Assembly: GCF_003122085.1 (NCBI RefSeq)
Contig: NZ_QEXV01000001.1
Span: forward strand, 744,001 to 808,000
Direction: 5' to 3'
Source of the DNA: Marinicauda salina
Lineage (GTDB): Bacteria > Pseudomonadota > Alphaproteobacteria > Caulobacterales > Maricaulaceae
DNA: 64,000 nucleotides
In this document: positions 34,666 to 44,126 of the stretch, in pieces
How positions within the stretch are numbered: the stretch's first letter is position 1
Layout of the letters: each line of letters starts with the position of its first letter
Notes under the pieces: model-generated
What the model was told of the DNA's origin: nothing
Database searches by the model: none
The model's input: only the letters and a program-made list of their open reading frames with translations
Translations under genes and position numbers: made by a program

Positions 34666-35958
34666 TCAGGCGGCGTCGAGATCGATCGCGCCGGACAGGT
34701 CCTCGGCCATCTCGGAAAACGCGTCGGGCAGCGCCGCGGCGGTGAAGCACGCGGCTTGGAAGCGCGCCGCGCGGACGTCCGCGCCGCGCAGCTCGGCGAA
34801 GGCGAGATCGGCGCCGGAGAAATCGGCCTGGCGCAGATCGGCGCCGCCGAGATCGACGTAGCGCAATCCCGCGCCGGTCACGTTCGCGGGCAGGCGACGC
34901 TCGCCGCCCAGCACCAGCGGCGAGAGCTGCGCGCCGCGCATCCGCGCCTTGTCGAGGCGCGCGCCCTCGAGGTCGGCGCCGCGCAGATCGGCCTTGCGCA
35001 GCGAGGCGTCGCGCAGATCGGCGCCGGCGAGCCTGGCGCCCTGCAGCTGGGCGTCGTCGAGATCGAGGCCGTAGAAGATCGCGCCGCGCGCCTGGAGGGC
35101 GGTGAGGTCGCGGCCGGCGAGGCTTGCGAGCCCGCGCAGGTCCTCGCCGTCCAGGACGGCGGGCGCGCCCTCGGCGCCGCCGGTCGCGCACCAGCGGGCA
35201 TGCGCGTCGAGGAGTTTCGTCAGCCGGGCGATGTTCTCCGGCGAGGCCGCGTCGCCGGGATCGGCCAGCGTCCCCTCGGTGCAGGCGTGGTCCATGCGCG
35301 CGCCCTGGAGGTCGGCGCCGGCCAGGATCGCATCGGAGAGATCGGCCTCGGTGAGGTCGGCCGCGGCGAGCTCGGCGCCCTCGAGATTGACGCGGGCCAG
35401 CCGCACGCCCCTGAGATTGGCGCGCACGAAACACGCCCCGGCGGCGACGGCGTCGGCGAGATCGGCGGGCTGGGCGCGGCCGGCGGCCGGCCTGGCGGCA
35501 GCGAGATCGCCCCCGCGCCGGGCGTCGGCGTATTCGCCCGGGCTCTGCTCGTGGGCCAGCATGGCGAAGCCCTGCTTGCGGTCGGCGCGCGCGATTCCGC
35601 CCTCGCGCAGATCGGCCTGGGTGAGATCGGCGGCGGTGAGATCGGCGCCGCGCAGGATCGCCCCGCGCAGGTCGGCGCGATTGAGCCGCGCGCCGGCGAG
35701 ATCGGCGCGCCTGAGATCGACGGCGTACAGCGTCGCGTTGGTGAGCGTCGCGCCCGACAGATTGCAGCCGGCGAGCACCGCGCCGGAGAAATCCGCGTCG
35801 GCGAGATTGCGGTGCGACAGGTCGAGCCCGGCGAGATTCGTGTAGGCGAAGTTCGCCCGGGCGCCGCCCATCCGGCCGCTCATGAGATCCTCGTGGCGGT
35901 CGCAGATCGCGTCGGCCTCGTCCTGGGTCAGGCGCTGATAGTCGGCGGTGCCGGTCAT
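34666..35958 (-). CDS. Pentapeptide-repeat protein
   Basis: 430 residues, nearly all made of A(D/N)Lxx repeats. A first block (about 35-115) contains TNLAGLDLSHRNLADADFSG onward. A second occurs at about 155-215 (ADLAD and ANLRG units), and a third at about 265-410 (GRDLTALQARG onward). Between them are short non-repeat linkers, one with EQSPGEYADARR. Such proteins fold as right-handed four-sided beta-helices; some mimic DNA and protect gyrase, most have unknown roles. No signal peptide or kinase-like domain was seen. Confidence 0.9.
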   Translation of the reverse strand: MTGTADYQRLTQDEADAICDRHEDLMSGRMGGARANFAYTNLAGLDLSHRNLADADFSGAVLAGCNLSGATLTNATLYAVDLRRADLAGARLNRADLRGAILRGADLTAADLTQADLREGGIARADRKQGFAMLAHEQSPGEYADARRGGDLAAARPAAGRAQPADLADAVAAGACFVRANLRGVRLARVNLEGAELAAADLTEADLSDAILAGADLQGARMDHACTEGTLADPGDAASPENIARLTKLLDAHARWCATGGAEGAPAVLDGEDLRGLASLAGRDLTALQARGAIFYGLDLDDAQLQGARLAGADLRDASLRKADLRGADLEGARLDKARMRGAQLSPLVLGGERRLPANVTGAGLRYVDLGGADLRQADFSGADLAFAELRGADVRAARFQAACFTAAALPDAFSEMAEDLSGAIDLDAA

Positions 35959-36040
35959 GGGCGTCGGGTCCGGGCTCGGTCGGGAGGGGCTCCCGCGGGT
36001 CGATTAACCCTACGACGCAGGCTCTTAACGCCCGGTTGCG

Positions 36041-36631
36041 CTAGTTCGCCGGCGCCTTGAGCCTGACCCGGGTGAGGCCTTCGCGGCCCATGCGCTCGAG
36101 CGCCTGCTCGACGCTTTCGTCCGGCCGGGGTTCGAGATCGGCGTCGAACAGCGCGGCCCGCGGATCCTGGCCGACCAGGGGCAGGCCGGTCGCGACATGC
36201 GTGAAAAAGCCGGCGTTGAGCGCTTCGGCCCGGTCGCGCCGCCCATCCTCGACGACCGCGATCCCGGCCGCCTCGAGCCGCGCGACGCCTTCGCCCGCGA
36301 CGCGCGGGAAGGGGTCGCGGCAGCCGATGACCACGCGCGCCACCCCGGCTTCGGCGAGCGCGTCGGCGCAGGGCGGCGTGGCGCCGTGATGGGCGCAGGG
36401 CTCGAGGCTGACATAGGCCGTCGCGCCTTCGGCTGCGGCGCCGGCCCTGTCGAGACAGATCCGTTCAGCGTGCGGCCGGCCGCCGGGCGCGGTGGCGGCG
36501 GCGGAGATCATCCGGCCGTCCCTGACCAGCACGCAGCCGACGGCGGGATTGGGCGCGGTCGATCCGAGCGCGGAGAACGCCTGCGCCAGCGCGGCGTCCA
36601 TGAAGCGCAGATCGGCCGGGCTCAGGGACAA
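36041..36631 (-). CDS. RibD-type pyrimidine deaminase lacking the reductase domain
   Basis: 196 residues from a TTG start that overlaps gpmA by 10 bp; an ATG at 36601 is an alternative. The deaminase domain is complete: zinc motifs PHAERIC and PCAHHGATPPCADAL, and ALGSTAPNPAVGCVLV at the front. The linker NAGFFTHVATGLPLV, which normally leads into the reductase, is present. The reductase domain (about 200 residues) is missing, and the protein ends after a short remnant-like stretch VEQALERMGREGLTRVRLKAP. The second riboflavin step therefore needs another protein, or this is a different deaminase. Confidence 0.8.
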   Translation of the reverse strand: MSLSPADLRFMDAALAQAFSALGSTAPNPAVGCVLVRDGRMISAAATAPGGRPHAERICLDRAGAAAEGATAYVSLEPCAHHGATPPCADALAEAGVARVVIGCRDPFPRVAGEGVARLEAAGIAVVEDGRRDRAEALNAGFFTHVATGLPLVGQDPRAALFDADLEPRPDESVEQALERMGREGLTRVRLKAPAN

Positions 36632-37341
36632 GGCGGCAGGTCCTGCGCGCGGTCTTCGTCGAGATAGGCCGCCTCGACCGGGCGCAGCCCGTCGAGTTCG
36701 ATCATCAGCGGATTGCCGGTGGGCATCTCGACATGAACGATCTCCTCGTCGCCGACCTTGAACAGCATCTTCACCAGGGCGCGCAGCGAATTGCCGTGAG
36801 CGGAGATGATCAGGTCGCGGCCCTGCTCGAGCTCGGGCGCGATGGTCGAGCGGAAATAGGGCTCCACCCGCTCCAGGGTCAGCGCCAGGCTCTCCGTCGA
36901 AGGCAGCTCGCTGGCGCCGAGATCGGCGTAGCGGGGATCGAAGCGGGGATGGCGCTCGTCGTCGAGCGGCATGGGCGGCGGCGGGGTGTCGTAGGAGCGC
37001 CGCCAGACCTTGACCTGCTCGGCGCCGTGCTCGTCGATCATCTCCTGCTTGTTGCGGCCGGTGAGCGCGCCGTAATGGCGCTCGTTCAGCCGCCAGCTCT
37101 TCTGGTCGGGGATCCAGACCCGGTCGAGCTCCTCGAGCGTGAGCCAGAGCGTGCGCACCGCGCGCTTGAGCACGCTGGTGAAGGCGAGCTCGGGGGCGAA
37201 GCCGGCCTCGCGCAGCAGCGCGCCGCCGCGGCGGGCCTGGGCCTCGCCCTTGTCCGTCAGGTCGACGTCCACCCAGCCGGTGAACCGGTTCTCGAGGTTC
37301 CAGATGCTCTGGCCGTGGCGAGTGAGGACGAGGCGGGTCAT
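36622..37341 (-). CDS. gpmA: 2,3-bisphosphoglycerate-dependent phosphoglycerate mutase
   Basis: 239 residues from the ATG at 37341, preceded by GGAGCCGCC; an upstream frame to 37452 has no similarity. The catalytic LTRHGQSIWNLENRFTGW, with the phospho-acceptor His, opens the protein. The KRAVRTLWLTLEELD, SWRLNERHYGALTGRNK and IISAHGNSLRALVK motifs follow in the usual order. The enzyme interconverts 3- and 2-phosphoglycerate in glycolysis and gluconeogenesis. The RibD-like gene starts inside its last codons, so they are probably co-transcribed. Confidence 0.95.
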   Translation of the reverse strand: MTRLVLTRHGQSIWNLENRFTGWVDVDLTDKGEAQARRGGALLREAGFAPELAFTSVLKRAVRTLWLTLEELDRVWIPDQKSWRLNERHYGALTGRNKQEMIDEHGAEQVKVWRRSYDTPPPPMPLDDERHPRFDPRYADLGASELPSTESLALTLERVEPYFRSTIAPELEQGRDLIISAHGNSLRALVKMLFKVGDEEIVHVEMPTGNPLMIELDGLRPVEAAYLDEDRAQDLPPCP

Positions 37342-37502
37342 GGCGGCTCCGGCGGCTTCCAACGGATGATCGACGCGCAACGACATACGCATCCCGGCGG
37401 TGCTTGGCCAGTGACGGCGTCCCTTGCGCGCGCGGCGAGAATCTCCCAGCATTCCCGTCTGCGCCGCCCGCGATCGGGCGGACCGCGATCGGGGGGCCGC
37501 AG

Positions 37503-37730
37503 ATGAAGCGCGTCGTGCTGACCGTGAGCGACCAGAACGCGGCCGATTCCCTGGATCGGCTGGTCGCGCGATTCACCGAGGAAGTCGCGGCGGGCTCCGA
37601 CGAATGCGTCTTCTACATGAGCGAGCCGGGAGCGGGCCGTCCCGCCCGCGTCGTCGAGACCGAGAGCCAGGCCACGCTCGACCGCTTCGTCGCGCTGGTC
37701 GATCCAGCGATCGCGCGCATCGACGGCTGA
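37503..37730 (+). CDS. Small hypothetical protein, 75 aa
   Basis: 75 residues from ATG after a G-rich GGGGGGCC site. The sequence MKRVVLTVSDQNAADSLDRL then FTEEVAAGSDECVFYMSE reads as an alpha/beta mini-domain with an amphipathic helix. The rest, PGAGRPARVVETESQATLDR, continues the pattern. There is no signal peptide or membrane span, and I know no family for it. It sits between the divergent gpmA and kdsD genes; codon use resembles the neighbours, so it is probably real. Confidence 0.6.
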   Translation: MKRVVLTVSDQNAADSLDRLVARFTEEVAAGSDECVFYMSEPGAGRPARVVETESQATLDRFVALVDPAIARIDG

Positions 37731-37805
37731 GGCCGCGGCGAGGGCTGGCGGCGCCGCCGTCGCCCTGCTAGACGAATGCCTCCGTTTTCACAGCCCGCTG
37801 GCCCG

Positions 37806-38795
37806 ATGAATTCTTCCCTGCGCACCGTCGATCGCGAGGCCGTCCTCGCGGCCATGCGCCGCACGCTGAAGCTCGAGGCCGACGCGCTCGCCCGCCTCGA
37901 GGCCGAGCTGGACGCCGCGGCCGCCGACGCCGTCGCGCTTTTGGGCGGGCTCAAGGGACGGCTGATCTGCGCGGGCGTGGGCAAGTCCGGTCATGTCGCG
38001 CGCAAGATCGCCGCGACGCTCGCCTCGACGGGCACGCCCGCCCAGTACGTCCACCCCTCGGAAGCCAGCCACGGCGATCTCGGCATGATCACGCCCGACG
38101 ACGCCGTGCTCGCCCTGTCGAAATCCGGCGAGACCCGCGAGCTCGGCGACCTGATCGCCTATTGCCGCCGCTTCGGCGTGCCGCTGCTCGCGCTGACCGC
38201 CGGCGCCGAGAGCTCGCTCGCCCGCGACGCCGATCTCGTGCTGCGCGTGCCCGACGCGCCGGAAGCCTGCGGCGAAACCCGCGCGCCGACGACCTCGACG
38301 ACGCTGATGATGGCCTATGGCGACGCGCTCGCCGTCGCCCTGATCGAGGCGCGCGGCTTCACCGCGACGGATTTCGCGATGTTCCATCCGGGCGGCGCGC
38401 TCGGCGCGGCGCTGGCGACCGTCTCCGACCTGATGCATCCGGGCGACGCCATGCCGCTGGTCCGCGGGTCGACGCCGATGGGCGAGGCGATCATCGAGAT
38501 GAGCGAGAAGGGCTTCGGCTGCGTCGGCGTGCTCGACGACGACGGGCGCTTCGCGGGAATCATCACCGACGGGGATCTCCGGCGGAAGATGGCCCCGGAC
38601 CTGCTGCAGCGCAGCGCCGGCGAGGTGATGACGCCCGACCCCCGCATCGGCCGGCCCGACATGCTCGCCGCCGACGCGTTGCGCGAAATGACGGCGGGCG
38701 AACGCAAGATCACCCAGCTCTTCATCTGCGAGACCGGCGGCGCGCCGCTCGGCCTGCTGCACATTCACGACCTGCTGCGCGCCGGGGTGAGCTGA
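37806..38795 (+). CDS. kdsD: Arabinose-5-phosphate isomerase (KdsD/KpsF)
   Basis: 329 residues from ATG at 37806; an ATG at 37776 would add ten residues and neither has a clear ribosome-binding site. The SIS domain (about 35-170) shows LICAGVGKSGHVARKIAATLASTG and HPSEASHGDLGMI, with the catalytic His and Glu. Two CBS domains (about 200-325) follow, including GFGCVGVLDDDGRFAGIITDGDLRR. KdsD makes arabinose-5-phosphate from ribulose-5-phosphate for KDO in lipopolysaccharide and capsule. The phosphomannomutase gene follows. Confidence 0.92.
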   Translation: MNSSLRTVDREAVLAAMRRTLKLEADALARLEAELDAAAADAVALLGGLKGRLICAGVGKSGHVARKIAATLASTGTPAQYVHPSEASHGDLGMITPDDAVLALSKSGETRELGDLIAYCRRFGVPLLALTAGAESSLARDADLVLRVPDAPEACGETRAPTTSTTLMMAYGDALAVALIEARGFTATDFAMFHPGGALGAALATVSDLMHPGDAMPLVRGSTPMGEAIIEMSEKGFGCVGVLDDDGRFAGIITDGDLRRKMAPDLLQRSAGEVMTPDPRIGRPDMLAADALREMTAGERKITQLFICETGGAPLGLLHIHDLLRAGVS

Positions 38796-38866
38796 GCGGG
38801 CCGGTCTTGACCGGCGCGCATCCGTCCCGCTAACCGCTGCGAGCATTCTTTCGACCGGAGACCGCC

Positions 38867-40375
38867 ATGAAGAGCGCGCTGACGCCCAACACCTGGGAGT
38901 TCGAGACCGAGGCGCTGGTCAAGCCGACCGGCTTCCGCGAGTACGACGCGCGCTGGTGGTACGGCCATCCGGAATCCGATCGCGCCCCCGAGATCAATCT
39001 CTACGGCGTCCAGGCGCTCGGTCTCGGGCTGGGGACGCTCATTCACGAGCTCGGCGTCGAACCGAAGATCGTGACCGGTCATGATTTCCGCGGCTATTCG
39101 CTGTCGGTGAAGCAGGCGCTGACCGTCGGGCTGATGCAGGCGGGAATCGAGGTCCACGATATCGGCCTGGCGCTGTCGCCGACGGCCTATTTCGCCCAGT
39201 TCCATCTCGACATTCCCGCCGTGGCGATGGTCACGGCCAGCCATAACGAGAACGGCTGGACCGGCGTGAAGATGGGCGTCGAGCGTCCGCTCACCTTCGG
39301 GCCGAAGGAGATGGGCCGGCTCAAGGAGATCGTGCTCGAGGAGCAGTTCGATCCGCGCGGCGGCGGATCGTACGTGCGCGAGACCGGCGTCGCCGAAGCC
39401 TATCTCGACGACGTCGCGAAGGGCGCGGCGCTGAAGCGCAAGCTGAAGGTGGTCGCAGCTTGCGGCAACGGCACGGCCGGCGCGTTCGCGCCGAAGGCGC
39501 TGCGCGCGATGGGCGCCGAGGTGATCCCGCTCGACTGCGAGCTCGATCACCGTTTCCCGCGCTACAATCCGAACCCCGAGGACATGCGCATGCTGCGCGC
39601 GCTGAGCGAGGCGGTGACCGAGCACGGCGCCGATGTCGGGCTGGCCTTCGACGGCGACGGCGATCGCTGCGGCGTCGTCGACGATGCGGGCGAGGAGATC
39701 TTCGCCGACAAGGCCGGGCTGATGCTCGCCCGCGATCTCTCCGCCGAGCACCCGGGCGCGAAATTCGTCGTCGACGTCAAATCGACCGGGCTCTACGCGA
39801 TCGATCCGGTGCTCAAGGAGAACGGCGCGACGACCGAGTACTGGAAGACCGGCCATTCCTATATCAAGCGCCGCGCCAACGAGATCGGCGCGCTGGCCGG
39901 TTTCGAGAAGTCGGGCCACTACTTCCTGCAGCCGCCGGTCGGGCGCGGCTATGACGACGGCCTGGTGGCGGCGCGCTGCATTCTCGAGATGCTCGACCGC
40001 AATCCGGGAAAGTCGATGGCCGAGCTTCGCGCGGCGCTGCCGGTGAGCTACGGCTCGCCGACCATGTCGCCGGCGTGCGACGACGAGCAGAAATACGCCG
40101 TCGTCGATCGCGTGATCGAGAGTTTCGAGAAGCGCAAGGCCGACGGCGAGAAGATCGCCGGACGCGCCATCGCCGACGTCAACACCGTCAACGGGGTTCG
40201 CTTCACGCTGGAGGACGGGGCCTGGGGGCTGGTGCGCGCCTCGTCGAACACGCCCAACCTGGTCGTCGTGGTGGAGAGCCCCAACTCGCGCGACGACGTG
40301 AAGGCGGTCTTCGAGGCGATCAAGGCCGAACTCGCCCGCCATGAGGAGGTGGGCGAGTTCGACCAGGAGCTGTGA
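38867..40375 (+). CDS. Phosphomannomutase/phosphoglucomutase
   Basis: 502 residues. The phosphoserine loop is ASHNENGWTGVKMG near residue 125. The metal loop is FDGDGDRCGVVD near 262, and the sugar-binding loop FEKSGHYF near 347. The start MKSALTPNTWEFETEAL with FREYDARWWYG is the alphaproteobacterial form (sometimes called ManB/AlgC). It interconverts mannose-6-P/mannose-1-P, and often the glucose pair, supplying GDP-mannose to the pyrophosphorylase encoded at 54.2 kb. It follows kdsD by 71 bp and stops 4 bp before the convergent subtilase. Confidence 0.93.
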   Translation: MKSALTPNTWEFETEALVKPTGFREYDARWWYGHPESDRAPEINLYGVQALGLGLGTLIHELGVEPKIVTGHDFRGYSLSVKQALTVGLMQAGIEVHDIGLALSPTAYFAQFHLDIPAVAMVTASHNENGWTGVKMGVERPLTFGPKEMGRLKEIVLEEQFDPRGGGSYVRETGVAEAYLDDVAKGAALKRKLKVVAACGNGTAGAFAPKALRAMGAEVIPLDCELDHRFPRYNPNPEDMRMLRALSEAVTEHGADVGLAFDGDGDRCGVVDDAGEEIFADKAGLMLARDLSAEHPGAKFVVDVKSTGLYAIDPVLKENGATTEYWKTGHSYIKRRANEIGALAGFEKSGHYFLQPPVGRGYDDGLVAARCILEMLDRNPGKSMAELRAALPVSYGSPTMSPACDDEQKYAVVDRVIESFEKRKADGEKIAGRAIADVNTVNGVRFTLEDGAWGLVRASSNTPNLVVVVESPNSRDDVKAVFEAIKAELARHEEVGEFDQEL

Positions 40376-40379
40376 TCGC

Positions 40380-41552
40380 TCAGTTCACGCAGATCGGATC
40401 GGGATCGCCGTCCGGGTCGCCGGAGACGGTTCCGTCGCTGCCCGGGTTGCCGAACAGCAGGATGCCGGCCACGTGCGGCGCGGCCATCGAGGTTCCCGAC
40501 AGCGTCTCGTACGCGCCGTCCTTGTAGGTCGACAGCACGCCGACGCCGGGAGCGGCGCACTCGATGGGCGGGTTGCCGTAGTTGGAGAACGACGCCCAGC
40601 CGTCACCGGAGTCGCTGGCCGAGACCGTCCAGATGTTCGCGTGGTTGGCGCTCGCCGGCGAGTAGTTGTTCGCGTCGTCGCCCGAGTTGCCGGCCGCGAG
40701 CGAGAAACGGATCCCGTTGCCGGCTGCGGCGATGACCGCGTCATTGACGGCCTGGCTGAAGCCGCCGCCCAGGCTCATGTTGGCGACGTCGCCCGGCGCG
40801 CCTTCCGCCGCGACATAGTCGATGCCGGCGATGACGTCCGAATACGACCCCGAGCCGCTATTGCTCAGCACCCGGACCGCCACGACCGGCGCGCCCGGCG
40901 CGACGCCGATCACGCCGATATTGTTGTCGATCGCGGCGATGGTGCCGGCGACATGCGTGCCGTGGCCGTTGCCGTCGTCGGCGGTCTTCGGGCCGCGGCT
41001 GACGAAGTTGGCGCTGCGCGTCGTGTCGACATTGAGGTCGGGATGATCGAGATCGATGCCCGAATCGATCACCCAGGCCGCGCCCGACCAGCCGGTCGCG
41101 CCGCCGTTCACGCGCTCGATCCCCCACGGCGTCTGCTGGGCGGGGTCGGACCCGCCGCCGTCGCCGCCGCCGTCATCGCAGCCGGGATCGCCGGCGTTCG
41201 GCCCCTTGCATGGCGGCGGCGGGAAAGCGAACGCGACCTGGTCGCGCTCGTAATAGGCGATATTGGGATTTTGCTGCACCAGGCGCTCCGCGGCCTGGGC
41301 GGGCATGCGCGCGGAGAAACCCCGGATCGCCGTCGTGTAGACGTGGCCGACCTGGCCCCCGGCGCGATTGACCAAGCCCTGCGCCCGCGATTCGACGGCG
41401 GACGGCGCGACGCTGTTGTCGAAGACGAAGATATAGCTGTCGCGGACCTGCTCGAGCATCTGGGCCGAAAGGCCCGGCTGCTGGGCCCCGGCCGGCGTCG
41501 CCGCGAAAGCGGCTGCCGCGGCGCCCGCGGCGAGAATGGCTGCGAATTTCAT
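40380..41552 (-). CDS. Secreted subtilisin-like serine peptidase (S8)
   Basis: 390 residues. The signal peptide ends at about residue 23 (ATPAGA). An inhibitor-I9-like pro-domain follows (about 35-110, [15 protein letters not shown]). A Gly/Asp-rich hinge with a Cys pair lies at 113-135. The catalytic domain holds Asp163 (VIDSG), His197 (HGTHVAG) and Ser355 (GTSMAAPH), plus an oxyanion Asn in AAGNSG. It is probably exported and self-activated. It converges with the phosphomannomutase gene and is divergent from galE. Confidence 0.95.
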   Translation of the reverse strand: MKFAAILAAGAAAAAFAATPAGAQQPGLSAQMLEQVRDSYIFVFDNSVAPSAVESRAQGLVNRAGGQVGHVYTTAIRGFSARMPAQAAERLVQQNPNIAYYERDQVAFAFPPPPCKGPNAGDPGCDDGGGDGGGSDPAQQTPWGIERVNGGATGWSGAAWVIDSGIDLDHPDLNVDTTRSANFVSRGPKTADDGNGHGTHVAGTIAAIDNNIGVIGVAPGAPVVAVRVLSNSGSGSYSDVIAGIDYVAAEGAPGDVANMSLGGGFSQAVNDAVIAAAGNGIRFSLAAGNSGDDANNYSPASANHANIWTVSASDSGDGWASFSNYGNPPIECAAPGVGVLSTYKDGAYETLSGTSMAAPHVAGILLFGNPGSDGTVSGDPDGDPDPICVN

Positions 41553-41704
41553 GGCGGTCCCCTTGATTGCTGCCGCGTCAAGCCTAGCACCCCGTGAGTC
41601 GACGTCCAGCGAATGGAATATTCGATGTTCCCGGCGGCGTTGTTGTCTGTTCGCGGCGCCTGGATTAGGAGGCTGGGGTCAGCGATCGAGCGGAGGCGGG
41701 CGGC

Positions 41705-42703
41705 GTGGCCGAGACCATTCTTGTCGCGGGCGGTGCGGGCTATATCGGCTCGCATGCCTGCAAGGCGCTTCACGCGGCCGGATACCGGCCGGTCGTGTAT
41801 GACGACCTGTCCTCGGGTCATGAACACGCCGTGCGCTGGGGGCCGCTCGTGCGCGGCGACATCCGCGACGTCGCCGCGCTCGACGCCGCCTTCGCCGAGC
41901 ACCGGCCCGCCGCGGTGATGCACTTCGCCGCCAGCATCGAGGTCGGCGAGGGCGAGCGCGAGCCGCTCAAATACTGGGACAACAACGTCGCCGGCAGCGC
42001 CTCGCTTCTCGCCGCGATGGGCCGGGCCGGCTGCGAGTCGATCGTGTTCTCCTCGACCTGCGCGGTCTACGGGGAGCCGGAGGCGCTGCCGATCTCGGAA
42101 GCCGAGCCGCTCAAGCCGGCGAGCGTCTACGGCCGCACCAAGCGCGCCGTCGAGCAGATGCTCGCCGATGCGGCCCGCGCCCACAGCCTGCGCTACGCCG
42201 CGCTGAGATATTTCAACGCCGCCGGCGCCAGCCCTGACGGCGAGATCGGCGAGGAGCACGATCCCGAGACGCATCTCATCCCGAACGCGCTCAAGGCCGC
42301 CGCAGGACTGGGCGAGGCGATGCGGCTGTTCGGCGAGGATTACGACACGCCCGACGGGACCTGCGTCCGCGACTACATCCACGTCGCCGATCTCGCCGAC
42401 GCCCACGTCGCCGCGCTGAAGCGCCTGATCGGCGGAACGCCCGAGATCGTGTGCAATCTGGGCACCGGCGCCGGCTTCAGCGTGCGCGAGATCCTGAACG
42501 CCGTCGAGCGCGCGACCGGCCGGCCCGTGCCCCACGAGATCAATCCGCGCCGGCCGGGCGACGTCGCCCGGCTGTACGCCGATGTCGGCCGGGCTCGGGA
42601 CTTGCTCGATTTCCGCCCGGCGCGCTCGACGCCCGAGACCATCATCGCCGACGCCTGGGCGTTCCACGCGCCGCGGTGGGGCGTGGAGAAGGCCGACGGC
42701 TGA
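41705..42703 (+). CDS. galE: UDP-glucose 4-epimerase
   Basis: 332 residues from GTG, the first codon after GGCGGGCGGC. The NAD motif GGAGYIGSH lies near residue 8. The catalytic YGRTK (YxxxK) lies near 140 after SSTCAVYG. The PDGTCVRDYIHV and FNAAGA segments are GalE-typical, as is the C-terminal sugar site. It interconverts UDP-glucose and UDP-galactose and supplies galactose for surface polysaccharide. It is divergent from the subtilase. Confidence 0.95.
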   Translation: MAETILVAGGAGYIGSHACKALHAAGYRPVVYDDLSSGHEHAVRWGPLVRGDIRDVAALDAAFAEHRPAAVMHFAASIEVGEGEREPLKYWDNNVAGSASLLAAMGRAGCESIVFSSTCAVYGEPEALPISEAEPLKPASVYGRTKRAVEQMLADAARAHSLRYAALRYFNAAGASPDGEIGEEHDPETHLIPNALKAAAGLGEAMRLFGEDYDTPDGTCVRDYIHVADLADAHVAALKRLIGGTPEIVCNLGTGAGFSVREILNAVERATGRPVPHEINPRRPGDVARLYADVGRARDLLDFRPARSTPETIIADAWAFHAPRWGVEKADG

Positions 42704-42770
42704 CGCCGTCGAAGACGCGCGGCGCGTTCAGCCGTCCGCCGATTCGACCGGTCGACGTTAACGCGGCGCC

Positions 42771-43103
42771 TCAGCGATCGGGGGCGCCGCGGCGCCGATC
42801 CGGCCCGGCCTCCGACGAAGGCAACGCGCCGGCGCCGCAGCGTTCGGCCTCCCGGCGGTTCGCGCGTTCGGCGGCGGCCGAGCGCGGTCCCTTCTCCTCC
42901 AGGGCCTGAGCCCGCCGCTCGGCCGCGCGCCGGGCGTCGGCGTCGCGGACCTCCCGCGAATTCTCGGCCGCGGCCGGAAACGCCCCGGGTCCGCGCTCGC
43001 ACGGATCCGGCGGGCCGGCGGCGCCGGTCTGCGCCGACGCGGCCGGCGCGGCGACCAGCATCGCGAGGACCGCCGCCGGGATCGTCATCGGTTTGCGAAT
43101 CAT
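42771..43103 (-). CDS. Small secreted hypothetical protein
   Basis: 110 residues. The signal peptide ends at about residue 24 (APAASAQ). The mature part is Arg/Glu/Ala-rich with two Cys (DPCERG and ERCGAG) and looks largely helical and disordered. I do not recognise it. It begins 12 bases after the beta-helix gene on the same strand, so the two likely form an operon and may act together at the cell surface. Confidence 0.6.
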   Translation of the reverse strand: MIRKPMTIPAAVLAMLVAAPAASAQTGAAGPPDPCERGPGAFPAAAENSREVRDADARRAAERRAQALEEKGPRSAAAERANRREAERCGAGALPSSEAGPDRRRGAPDR

Positions 43104-43115
43104 CCTCGCCTCCGT

Positions 43116-44126
43116 TCAGTCGCACACATTGGCCGGGCACCAGTCGGACGCCGAAGGCGCTTCGCCCTCGGCCACGACCCGGGTGCCGGAAATGTCGCCG
43201 TCGTCGGGAGAGCTCGCCGCCGGGATCTCGTAGCCGCGCACCTTGTTGTTGGTCATCACGTTGCCGCTTCCCACGTCGAGCAGGCCCCACTCGACGCCGT
43301 AGTTGACGGGATAGTAGCCGTCGTCCGGGGAGCGTTCGAAGATGCGGTTGTTGTCGACGGTCGCGGCGTCGTCGCCATAGACGTAGACGGCGACGTCGGA
43401 ATTGCCGCCGATATTGTTGTTGGCGATCAGCACGTCGTCGCTTTCGAACGCCAGCACGGCGGTCGCGGCGTACGCGCTGTCGCCGAGCCACTGATTGCCG
43501 CCGATATGGTTGAAGCGCAGGGACCCGCCCGCGCCCAGGCTGAACTGGACGCTGTTCGCGCCGAGCCGGTCCTGGTCGGCGGACTCGGTGATCACGTTGT
43601 GCTCGATCGTGCACGATCCGCTGCCGATGCAGGCGATGCCGCCCTTGCCGTAATTCTCGATCACGCTGTGGCTGATCGATACCGATTCCTCGACCGTCGT
43701 GCCCTCATTGCGCGCGACGATTCCGACGCCGGTCTGGCATCCGCTGTCCTGCGTGATGTCGGCCACCGTCGAGTGGCTGACGCTTCCCGACGCGCCCAGG
43801 AAGCGGACGCCCTCGAGGTCGGCGCGGCAGCCCTGCGGCAGGTCGGCGGCGACGACCAGGCGCGTCACGTGCATCTCGACGGCGCCGGCCTCGTTCTCGA
43901 CGACCGCCCCCTCGAAGGGGTCGAGGGCCGTGATGGAATGGCCCTGTCCGTCGAGCGTCACGCCGTCGGGCACGTAGATGGTCTCGGTGGTCGTGCAATC
44001 GCCGTTGAGCAGCATGGTCGAGCCGCTCATGGTGAAGTTGCACGTATTGCTGGCTTCGCCGGCGCCGGTGAAGAGCGCGGCGGCGCCGAACGCGACGGCG
44101 GCCGCCGCGACGATCTGGCCTTTCAT
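43116..44126 (-). CDS. Secreted right-handed beta-helix protein
   Basis: 336 residues from ATG preceded by GGGGAGGCTC. The signal peptide ends near residue 26 (AGEASN). A short N-terminal cap (CNFTMSGSTMLLNGDCTT) with a Cys pair follows, then repeated beta-helix rungs: HSVIENYGKGGIACIGSGSC, EHNVITES, NNNIGGNSDVAVYV and NNRIFERSP. Asn/Val/Ile stacking of this kind is seen in pectate-lyase-like and NosD-type repeats. No catalytic residues are apparent, so surface binding or a structural role is as likely as polysaccharide lysis. Confidence 0.82.
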   Translation of the reverse strand: MKGQIVAAAAVAFGAAALFTGAGEASNTCNFTMSGSTMLLNGDCTTTETIYVPDGVTLDGQGHSITALDPFEGAVVENEAGAVEMHVTRLVVAADLPQGCRADLEGVRFLGASGSVSHSTVADITQDSGCQTGVGIVARNEGTTVEESVSISHSVIENYGKGGIACIGSGSCTIEHNVITESADQDRLGANSVQFSLGAGGSLRFNHIGGNQWLGDSAYAATAVLAFESDDVLIANNNIGGNSDVAVYVYGDDAATVDNNRIFERSPDDGYYPVNYGVEWGLLDVGSGNVMTNNKVRGYEIPAASSPDDGDISGTRVVAEGEAPSASDWCPANVCD

